Origin: Synergistaceae bacterium
GTDB lineage: Bacteria; Synergistota; Synergistia; Synergistales; Synergistaceae
Reading direction: 5' to 3'
NCBI GenBank assembly: GCA_031271065.1
Contig: JAISWP010000011.1
Span: 1 to 11,828, forward strand
Length of the DNA: 11,828 nt
Made by a program: the position numbers and the translations under genes. The notes beneath the pieces were generated by a model. The model was not told the origin of the DNA. It searched no databases and was given only the letters and a program-made list of their open reading frames with translations. Positions within the stretch are counted from its first letter, which is position 1, and each line of letters opens with the position of its first letter. Shown here piece by piece: positions 6,599 to 11,828 of the stretch.

Positions 6599-7488
6599 AC
6601 TCTGCTTTTCGGGTTTAAAATATCCCGGAGCCCGTCTCCGAACAGGTTCAGCCCCAGCACCGCCAGTACGGTGAATGCGCCGGGGTATACCACCATCCAC
6701 GAAGCCTTGTAGATGACCGACTTACCCTCGTAAAGAATGTTGCCCCAGCTGGGCTGAGGGATAGGAACTCCAACCCCCAGAAAGCTGAGAGCCGCCTCGG
6801 TGATGATAGCGTTGGCGAAGATGAAGGACGCCTGGACGATCACCGGACCGATGATATTGGGCAGGATGTGACGCCAGATTATCCGGCCGGGCCCGGCTCC
6901 AAGGGCCCGCATGGACTCGACGTAAGTGCTCTCTTTGACGGACAGCGCGCTCGAACGGGCGACCCGGGCGAGAGCGGGTGTGTAGATGATCGACAGGCTT
7001 ATCACCACATTAGCGGTGCTGGCCCCCAGGACGGCCATGAGCGCTATGGCGAGCAGAGCCGCCGGTATCGCGTTCACGCTGTCGCATATACGCATCAGCA
7101 CGTTGTCGAGCCTCCTGAAGTATGCCGCGTAAAGCCCGATGACCAGGCCGGACGCGAGAGACGCCAGGCTCACCGCTCCGCCTATCAGCATGGAGATGCG
7201 CGCCCCGAACATAATGCGCGCGAACAGATCTCTTCCGAAAGCGTCGGCGCCGAAGAGATGTTTCGCGCTGGGTGCGGCGAGCCGTTCGGACATGACCATG
7301 GCGTAAGGTCCTTCCGGGCAGACTGCGGGCGCCAGCGCGGCGCACAGCAGCATGAATAAAAGAATGAGAGCGCCCGCCGCGGACGTCCTGTTTCTCAGGA
7401 ACCGGCGGATCACTATCTTTCTCTGCTCTCTTTTGAGTTCGCCCTTCAGGGATTCGATGTCCCGGAGGACGGGAGATATTTCCTTCAT
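6595..7488 (-). CDS. Oligo/dipeptide ABC transporter permease (DppC/OppC-like)
   Basis: Second membrane subunit of the importer, 297 residues. A charged cytoplasmic N-terminus leads into a first membrane helix (about 36-56). The family motif HLFGADAFGRDLFARI follows, with the remaining helices of the BPD_transp_1 domain after it. The coupling EAA loop reads GAGPGRIIWRHILPN, and the protein ends with the typical DGLRDILNPK. The ATG at 7488 is 4 bp past the upstream permease stop. A TTG at 7500, overlapping that stop, gives four more residues, but its GAGG is only 1 nt away, so ATG is preferred. The 3' end overlaps the next gene by 4 bp. Confidence 0.93.
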   Translation of the reverse strand: MKEISPVLRDIESLKGELKREQRKIVIRRFLRNRTSAAGALILLFMLLCAALAPAVCPEGPYAMVMSERLAAPSAKHLFGADAFGRDLFARIMFGARISMLIGGAVSLASLASGLVIGLYAAYFRRLDNVLMRICDSVNAIPAALLAIALMAVLGASTANVVISLSIIYTPALARVARSSALSVKESTYVESMRALGAGPGRIIWRHILPNIIGPVIVQASFIFANAIITEAALSFLGVGVPIPQPSWGNILYEGKSVIYKASWMVVYPGAFTVLAVLGLNLFGDGLRDILNPKSRV

Positions 7489-7492
7489 GGCG

Positions 7493-8440
7493 TCACTCAA
7501 GCCTCACCCTCGGATCGATAATGGCGTAGAGCACGTCGACCGTCAGACCTACCGCCACGTTTATGATAGTGGCCAGCAGGACGACCGCCTGGATTATCTC
7601 GTAGTCCCTTCTGGCGACGGCGTGGATTATCAGCTGCCCTATTCCCGGTATGTTGAATACCGACTCGACGACGGCGGCGCCGGACAGAAGCAGCATGAGC
7701 GACTGCCCCAGCGTGGTCACTATCGGTATGAGCGCGTTGCGGAGGACATGCTTGAAGATGATGCGGAAATCGTCGAGCCCCTTGGCGTGAACAAGGCGTA
7801 TGTAGTCCGAACTCAGGACCTCGAGCACCGAAGCCCGCGTCATTCGTATCAGAAACCCCGCCTGCATGCAGCCCAGCGCGGCGGCTGGCATGTGCATGTA
7901 GCGGAGGTGGGGCCAGAAACCGACCTCGTCTATCGTCTTGTAGCCTGCTGCCGGAAACCATCTCAGCTTCACCGCGAAAACTATGATCATCAGAAGGCCC
8001 AGCAGAAAGCTGGGTATGGAGACCCCCGCCATAGCGAATATCTCGATCAGATTGCCGGCAGCCTCGTTATGGCGGCCGGCGGCAATGATACCCAGCGGAA
8101 TCGCGGCTGCGACCGCAATGAGGAGCGCATAAAAGGTGAGCACGATCGTAGGGGCCATGTGGCTTCCTATTATATCGACCATGCTCTCCCTTATGAACAC
8201 AGATCTCCCGAAATCGCCGCGGAAAATCCCCTTCACCCAATTAATGTATTGAATATACAGGGGCCTGTCAAAGCCCAATTCCTCCCGCAGCCTCTCCACA
8301 TCCTGTTCCGTGGCCCTGTCGCCCAGCATGACCCGCGCCGGGTCGCCCGGGATGAGGTGTATCAGCGTGAATATCAGCAACGAGACGATGACGAGCGTCG
8401 GCGCCAGAGAAACGATCCGCCTCAGCAGGTATCTGCCCAT
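7493..8440 (-). CDS. Oligo/dipeptide ABC transporter permease (DppB/OppB-like)
   Basis: First membrane subunit, 315 residues. It opens with the characteristic YLLRRIVSLAPTL helix, followed by HLIPGDPARVMLG and the periplasmic segment LGFDRPLYIQYINWVKGI. The BPD_transp_1 core with about five further helices then follows. The EAA loop is GLDDFRIIFKHVLRNALIPI and the end is IDPRVRLE, both typical. The ATG at 8440 has AAGAG 5 nt upstream. A GTG two codons earlier (8446) is possible but less well spaced. It lies 35 bp after the binding-protein stop, the widest gap in the operon. A short CGGA-CTTCA-TCCG hairpin in that gap could help the binding protein be expressed above the membrane subunits. Confidence 0.93.
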   Translation of the reverse strand: MGRYLLRRIVSLAPTLVIVSLLIFTLIHLIPGDPARVMLGDRATEQDVERLREELGFDRPLYIQYINWVKGIFRGDFGRSVFIRESMVDIIGSHMAPTIVLTFYALLIAVAAAIPLGIIAAGRHNEAAGNLIEIFAMAGVSIPSFLLGLLMIIVFAVKLRWFPAAGYKTIDEVGFWPHLRYMHMPAAALGCMQAGFLIRMTRASVLEVLSSDYIRLVHAKGLDDFRIIFKHVLRNALIPIVTTLGQSLMLLLSGAAVVESVFNIPGIGQLIIHAVARRDYEIIQAVVLLATIINVAVGLTVDVLYAIIDPRVRLE

Positions 8441-8475
8441 CGGCACTCTTTACGGATGAAGTCCGGGGCGCGGCG

Positions 8476-10035
8476 TTATTTTCTCACGCGGATATTCCAG
8501 GGGTGCGTACCCTCCATGAACGAACCGCCCTCAACCTTCGACGTGGATATATCGAGTCTGTATTCGTTGCCGTATTTGCAGGCTGGAACATATTCCGCGA
8601 GGCACCACTCCTGCAGTTTCTCCCATCTGGCTATGGCCTCGGACTTGTCCGTGGCGTATGTGATAGCGCGGAGCTCGCTCTGCAGATACTCGTCCTCCGA
8701 CCATCCGGCCCACAAGGCGTTGAGGGATAGGATGAACGGCGGGAAGGACGTCACCGGCAGACTGGTTATGAACGCGTCCCACTGGCTCTGCTCTTTTCTC
8801 GTGGCCATGAATGTCGCCCAGTCCGTCACTTTCAGTTCGACGTTTATATTCACCACCTTGAGCTGCTGTTCGATGACTATACCAGCCTTGTAGAAGTGGG
8901 GGTAACTGGACGAGACCAGTATGCGGAACGGCTCGCCGCTATATCCGGCGTCTTTGAGGAGCGCAGCCGTTTTCTCCGGGTCGTGTACGTTGTAATACTG
9001 GCTCCCGGCCTTGGTGTACCACTCCGAGGAAGATGGGATGATATAACTCGAATCGACGCCGAAAAACTCGGTGTTCGCGTACGCGCCCAGCAGGATGTCC
9101 TCGGTATTGAGGGCTGACTGCACAGCCTGACGGAATTTAGGGTTGGACCCGATCCCCTCTCTTTTGTTGAATACCAGCACGTCGTCGCCTTCCAGGGACT
9201 TGTGAATCCTGTAATCGGGGTTGCCGCTGAAACGCTCGTATTCCTCGTAGGGCAGAGGAGTCACATCGTACTCCCCCGACTCCAGACCGGCTATCCTGGT
9301 AGAATCCTCTGTGACTATGTCGAAATAGACGTCTTTAGTGAGGGCCTCTTTGTAACCGCCCCATCCGCTGTAGTCTCCCTTTGTGCCGTACGGTTCGTAA
9401 TCGTCATAGCGCGTGAGGTGTACATATCGGTCCTGGGCCCATTCCACAAACTTATAGGGGCCGGTTCCAACCAGTTCGGCGAGTATGCTGACCGGCTTCT
9501 CGCCCTTGTCCAGGACGGACTTCGGCACGATTATGGGCCTGTTCGTCGCGGTCGCGATCAGCTCGTTGAGATAGAGGAACGGCTGGCTCAGCTCTATCTT
9601 CACGGTGTAATCGTCGACTTTTTCGAACCTGGATTCTCCGACGAGATTCGCCGCGGTCCCGAACAAGTCGATCCACCTGTTCAGCGAAGCGGCCACATCG
9701 CCGGCTTTCATCTCCTCACCGTTGTGGAACTTAACTCCGCGCCTCAATTTATAGGTGTGGGATCTACCGCCGTCCGCGGTCTGGTAATCCTCGGCAAGTT
9801 CGAGCGCTATGGAATAATCCTCCCGGATATAAGACAGCGTCTCGAATATTGTGCCCATCGATATGATTGAGGCCACTCCGGCCGAGGTGTTTCCGCAGTC
9901 GAGAGTGTCCGGAGAGGCGGCAACCGTCGAGTGCAGTTCGTCCTTGTACTCGGCGTCCCCCGCGTGCGCGGCGGGAACAAGGGCAGAAATCGCAAAAAGC
10001 AGAGAAATCATCAAAAAAATGCGGCTTTTCATCAT
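8476..10035 (-). CDS. Periplasmic peptide-binding protein of the ABC importer (SBP family 5)
   Basis: A 519-residue receptor that would capture peptides (or another family-5 ligand such as nickel or opines) and deliver them to the permeases. A Sec signal peptide (KSR, hydrophobic core, then AAHA) predicts cleavage after Ala25 to give GDAEYK. There is no lipobox cysteine, so a soluble periplasmic protein in a diderm is expected. Family-5 hallmarks include LRRGVKFHNGEEMKAGDV (about 98-115) and VGTGPYKFVEW, plus the alternating lobes of the fold. First gene of the operon. AAGGAGG precedes two consecutive ATGs with 4 nt of spacing to the first (10035) and 7 to the second (10032); the second may be the true start. 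The ligand cannot be told from sequence. Confidence 0.95.
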   Translation of the reverse strand: MMKSRIFLMISLLFAISALVPAAHAGDAEYKDELHSTVAASPDTLDCGNTSAGVASIISMGTIFETLSYIREDYSIALELAEDYQTADGGRSHTYKLRRGVKFHNGEEMKAGDVAASLNRWIDLFGTAANLVGESRFEKVDDYTVKIELSQPFLYLNELIATATNRPIIVPKSVLDKGEKPVSILAELVGTGPYKFVEWAQDRYVHLTRYDDYEPYGTKGDYSGWGGYKEALTKDVYFDIVTEDSTRIAGLESGEYDVTPLPYEEYERFSGNPDYRIHKSLEGDDVLVFNKREGIGSNPKFRQAVQSALNTEDILLGAYANTEFFGVDSSYIIPSSSEWYTKAGSQYYNVHDPEKTAALLKDAGYSGEPFRILVSSSYPHFYKAGIVIEQQLKVVNINVELKVTDWATFMATRKEQSQWDAFITSLPVTSFPPFILSLNALWAGWSEDEYLQSELRAITYATDKSEAIARWEKLQEWCLAEYVPACKYGNEYRLDISTSKVEGGSFMEGTHPWNIRVRK

Positions 10036-10117
10036 AAAACCTCCTTAATTTGTCCGTGCTGTTCGCTTCAATTACATCCGTCAGTTCAGGTTTCGCCGTC
10101 TGCCCCCCTTTCGTCTT

Positions 10118-10143
10118 TTATCATATTATATCGCTTATCATAT
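10118..10143. repeat. Direct repeat around the importer promoter
   Basis: TTATCATAT occurs at 10118-10126 and again at 10135-10143, start to start 17 bp, flanking and overlapping the candidate -10 (10125-10130). The spacing is near 1.6 helical turns. It may be an operator or a by-product of the AT-rich composition. Confidence 0.3.
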
Positions 10144-10170
10144 CTTACATATAGGATATATATAAAACAA
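10125..10170 (-). promoter_or_regulatory. Candidate promoter region of the peptide importer operon
   Basis: Two overlapping possibilities exist on the minus strand. One is TTGTTT (10170-10165), a 17-nt spacer and TAAGAT (10147-10142). The other is a perfect TATAAT (10130-10125) with a poor -35 (TATATG). Either gives a leader of roughly 80-100 nt before the binding-protein ATG. Confidence 0.4.
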
Positions 10171-10259
10171 ATATAAAATTTTAAAAAATTAACGAAAATC
10201 ATAATAGGCAGAAACCGCATTGTCAATGATGTGGGCGCAACTGCTGTTAAAAAAAATAC

Positions 10260-10271
10260 TTTTCATGAAAA
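10260..10271. promoter_or_regulatory. 12-bp perfect palindrome, possible operator
   Basis: TTTTCATGAAAA reads the same on both strands. It lies between the divergent importer operon and the EIIC-like gene, about 50 bp before the attenuator-like hairpin. A second, odd-length palindrome CATTGTCAATG sits at 10218-10228. Both may bind a regulator, but AT-rich palindromes arise by chance. No convincing promoter for the EIIC-like gene was found in 10150-10320; TTGTCA (10220-10225) is the best -35 but lacks a good -10. Confidence 0.25.
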
Positions 10272-10322
10272 TATGGATATTTCGGCGGGGATTTATTCGC
10301 ATCTTGTGATATCAATGTTATT

Positions 10323-10346
10323 ATACCGCTCTAAGCGGTATTTTTT
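10323..10346 (+). terminator. Intrinsic terminator hairpin in the EIIC leader (attenuator candidate)
   Basis: ATACCGCT, loop CTA, AGCGGTAT forms a perfect 8-bp stem followed directly by six T (10341-10346). No plus-strand gene ends upstream, and only 7 nt separate the T-run from the Shine-Dalgarno at 10354. A promoter for the downstream gene must therefore lie upstream of the hairpin, which would act as a transcription attenuator. On the minus strand it lacks a T-run. Confidence 0.6.
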
Positions 10347-10353
10347 CTTACTT

Positions 10354-10360
10354 GAGGAGG
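10354..10360 (+). promoter_or_regulatory. Shine-Dalgarno deciding the TTG start of the EIIC-like gene
   Basis: GAGGAGG lies 10 nt before TTG at 10371. The next in-frame ATG (10422) would delete the start of the first membrane helix and has no comparable site. Confidence 0.6.
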
Positions 10361-10370
10361 CTATCTTATC

Positions 10371-11384
10371 TTGAAGATATCCGGGAATTATTCGTCGTAC
10401 TTCGTGAAAGTTTTGAACGGTATGGGTCTGGGGCTTTTTTCGTCTCTCATAGTGGGGCTGATTTTAAAACAGGCCGGCGCATACTTCGGCGTGAGCCTTC
10501 TGACGACTCTGGGGTCGATGGCTCAGCTTGCGATGGGACCGGCCATAGCGGCGGGGATCGCGTGCGGGATAGACGCTCCTCCCCTTGCCATATTTTCCGT
10601 CCTGTCCGTAGGGTTCATCGGCGCCGGGACGTTCGCCGGCGCTTCTCCCGCCGCCGGTGAACCTATGGGCGCGGCCATAGCGGCGGTCGTCGGGGCGGAG
10701 GCCGGCAAACTGATCCGCAGACTGAGCGGCAGGAGCATAGATATCATACTGATTCCGGCGGGAGTCATAATCGCGGGAGGGTTTGCCGGGATCACGGTCG
10801 CGCCCTACGTGGCGACGCTCATGAAATGGATAGGAGGGCTGATAAACACAGCCACCACCATGCACCCCGCCATAATGGGAGTCCTCGTCTCGGTGATCAT
10901 GGGAATCATACTGACGCTGCCGATAAGCAGCGCCGCGCTCGCCATATCCCTCGGCCTTTCCGGACTGGCCGCAGGCGCGGCCACTGTCGGGTGCAGCTGC
11001 CAGATGATAGGTTTCGCCGTCTCCAGTTTCCGGGAGAACGGAGTGGGCGGTCTCGTCTCCCAGGGAATAGGAACCTCCATGATACAGATGCCCAACATAG
11101 TGAAAAACCCGTGGATATGGGTCCCCCCGACGCTCGCCTCCGCGGTGCTCGGGCCGGTGGCGACAGTGATATTCAAGATGAAGAACATCAGCGTGGGAGC
11201 GGGTATGGGGACCAGCGGACTCGTGGGACAGGTCGCGACCTTCGAGGCTATGGGCTCCGCCGCCTGGCCCGGAGTCATCATCCTTCATTTCGTTCTTCCG
11301 GCGCTTTTGTCGTACGTTTTTGCCGAATACCTAAGAAAAAGGGGCTTCATAGGAAGTTCGGACATGACACTGTCCCTGAAATGA
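10371..11384 (+). CDS. PTS EIIC-type membrane protein, PfoR-like
   Basis: A 337-residue, very hydrophobic, Gly/Ala-rich protein with about eight to ten membrane helices and short loops. It fits the PTS_EIIC_2 / PfoR family in length (about 340) and in segments such as GMGLGLFSSLIVG, PAAGEPMGAAIAAVVGAEAGK, and the VGCSCQMIGFAV and GTSMIQMPNI stretches. PfoR was first named as a regulator of perfringolysin O in Clostridium perfringens, though the fold is that of a sugar-phosphotransferase membrane channel. The transported substrate is unknown. No IIA, IIB, HPr or EI gene is in the window, so it is an orphan IIC here and may not work by classical PTS phosphorylation. Translation starts at TTG (10371). 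It is divergent from the importer operon and convergent with the Rpn gene, 63 bp away. Confidence 0.82.
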   Translation: MKISGNYSSYFVKVLNGMGLGLFSSLIVGLILKQAGAYFGVSLLTTLGSMAQLAMGPAIAAGIACGIDAPPLAIFSVLSVGFIGAGTFAGASPAAGEPMGAAIAAVVGAEAGKLIRRLSGRSIDIILIPAGVIIAGGFAGITVAPYVATLMKWIGGLINTATTMHPAIMGVLVSVIMGIILTLPISSAALAISLGLSGLAAGAATVGCSCQMIGFAVSSFRENGVGGLVSQGIGTSMIQMPNIVKNPWIWVPPTLASAVLGPVATVIFKMKNISVGAGMGTSGLVGQVATFEAMGSAAWPGVIILHFVLPALLSYVFAEYLRKRGFIGSSDMTLSLK

Positions 11385-11407
11385 CAGCCGCCGGCAGCCC
11401 TTCCCTG

Positions 11408-11425
11408 ATACGCGTTTACACGTAT
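11408..11425. other. Weak inverted repeat between convergent genes
   Basis: ATACGCG-TTTA-CACGTAT pairs over 7 bp with one mismatch on the plus strand, or a G-U pair on the minus strand. It lies in the 63-bp gap between two convergent genes, where a shared terminator would be expected. Neither side has a clean T-run; the plus strand has only TTTATCTTTT starting 9 nt later. It could be a weak bidirectional terminator. Confidence 0.25.
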
Positions 11426-11447
11426 GCGGACGCCTTTATCTTTTCCG

Positions 11448-11828
11448 TTATTTCAGGTCCTTTATCTCCCCTGCCGTCATGCCGGAAATCCGGGAGATTA
11501 GCTCAGTGTCAAACCCGCTGAGCAGCATCTGTTTCACTATTTCCAATTTACCCTCGGTCCTGCCCTTTGCCTCGCCCTTTGCCTCGCCCTCGGCTCTGCC
11601 CTTTGCCTCGCCCTCGGCTCTGCCTTCGGCCTTTCCCTCGGCTCTGCCTTCGGCAACTGCCGCTTCGCGGCGCGCCGCCTCGTCCATCAGGTAGAGCTCC
11701 CTCGCCTCGAACAGCATCCTCGTCCGTTCGTCCGCGCTGAGCTGCTTCAGACGGCCCACCGTCATCTTCATCTCTTCCGTCTTTGCCGCAAGCATATCGA
11801 TCTCCTCCTCCCTCTCCGACCTTATCAG
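11448..11828 (-). CDS. Rpn-family recombination-promoting nuclease/putative transposase, C-terminal part
   Basis: The frame is open from the right edge to a TAA at 11450-11448. It gives 126 residues, so this is the 3' part of a longer gene and the ATG at 11795 is internal. The sequence EREEEIDMLAAK, then VGRLKQLSADERTRMLFEARE, is typical of the region after the PD-(D/E)XK nuclease domain in the Rpn / PDDEXK_2 transposase family. Next comes a tract of four-residue units (AEGR/AEGK/AKGE) and a short helical end, LEIVKQMLLSGFDTELISRI. The tail resembles the usual end of these proteins, where such helices probably aid assembly. The nuclease domain itself lies outside the window. Rpn proteins promote RecA-independent recombination in E. 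coli and occur as many variable copies per genome; the role here is inferred from family only. Confidence 0.8.
   Translation of the reverse strand: MIRSEREEEIDMLAAKTEEMKMTVGRLKQLSADERTRMLFEARELYLMDEAARREAAVAEGRAEGKAEGRAEGEAKGRAEGEAKGEAKGRTEGKLEIVKQMLLSGFDTELISRISGMTAGEIKDLK
11553..11648 (-). repeat. 12-bp tandem repeat within the Rpn-like gene
   Basis: Eight consecutive 12-bp units. On the plus strand they are mostly of two kinds, CTTTGCCTCGCC and CTCGGCTCTGCC, which partly alternate to form a 24-bp higher-order period. They encode four-residue steps such as GEAK and GRAE. Because the unit is a multiple of three, slippage would change protein length without breaking the frame. Confidence 0.9.

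Noticed and set aside
5597..6700. Extended start of the DppD-like ATPase at 6700
   Set aside because: The extra 34 residues are the out-of-frame reading of the permease gene; the ATGA overlap at 6598 is the natural start.
7352..8893. 513-codon plus-strand open frame opposite the permeases and binding protein
   Set aside because: It crosses three conserved genes on the other strand and has an unnatural His/Arg/Tyr-rich composition.
10464..11288. Minus-strand open frame opposite the EIIC-like gene
   Set aside because: It is hydrophilic and low in complexity; the plus-strand frame has regular membrane helices and a Shine-Dalgarno.
11553..11648. CRISPR-like or mobile-element repeat
   Set aside because: The repeats are 12 bp, directly adjacent without spacers, and lie in frame inside a coding region.
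11448..11795. Complete 115-residue protein starting at 11795
   Set aside because: The frame stays open to the window edge with sequence typical of the middle of Rpn proteins, so the ATG is internal and the gene is partial.

Overview
The window looks like ordinary chromosome from a diderm (Gram-negative-type) bacterium of fairly high G+C. The solute-binding protein has a plain Sec signal peptide with no lipobox, which fits a periplasmic protein. ATA (Ile), AGG (Arg) and GGG (Gly) codons are common despite the G+C. Peptide import, serine deamination and Rpn-type nuclease genes occur together. An amino-acid- and peptide-fermenting anaerobe, possibly a member of the Synergistota, would fit, but that placement is inference from gene content and style. 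No rRNA, tRNA, CRISPR array, insertion sequence or phage gene is visible.

Layout, left to right. (1) Positions 1-44, minus strand: the first 14 codons of a beta-hydroxyacid dehydrogenase (3-hydroxyisobutyrate dehydrogenase family) that runs off the left edge. (2) 45-351: a divergent intergenic region. It has a hairpin-rich, riboswitch-like leader reading left and a probable promoter for the serine gene reading right. (3) 352-1719, plus: single-chain iron-sulfur L-serine dehydratase. (4) 1741-4365, minus: a soluble hybrid histidine kinase (coiled coil, PAS, HisKA, HATPase, receiver, HPt), converging on sdaA with 21 bp between. Its start overlaps a possible 32-residue ORF by ATGA. (5) 4634-10035, minus: a complete five-gene peptide ABC importer in the order binding protein, two permeases, two ATPases. 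The last four genes are tightly packed or overlapping. Its promoter lies near 10125-10170. (6) 10371-11384, plus: a PfoR-like PTS EIIC-type membrane protein, preceded by a perfect hairpin plus T-tract that resembles a transcription attenuator. (7) 11448-11828, minus: the C-terminal part of an Rpn-family nuclease with a 12-bp tandem repeat, running off the right edge.

The catabolic theme is plausible but inferred: the importer brings in peptides, intracellular peptidases release amino acids, and the serine dehydratase turns serine into pyruvate and ammonia. The kinase has no membrane segment and so would sense a cytoplasmic signal; its partner is not in the window. All the main genes look intact and belong to known families. 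The observations most worth following are regulatory: the leader at 45-290, the attenuator-like hairpin at 10323-10346, the small ORF coupled to the kinase, and the repeats around the importer promoter.
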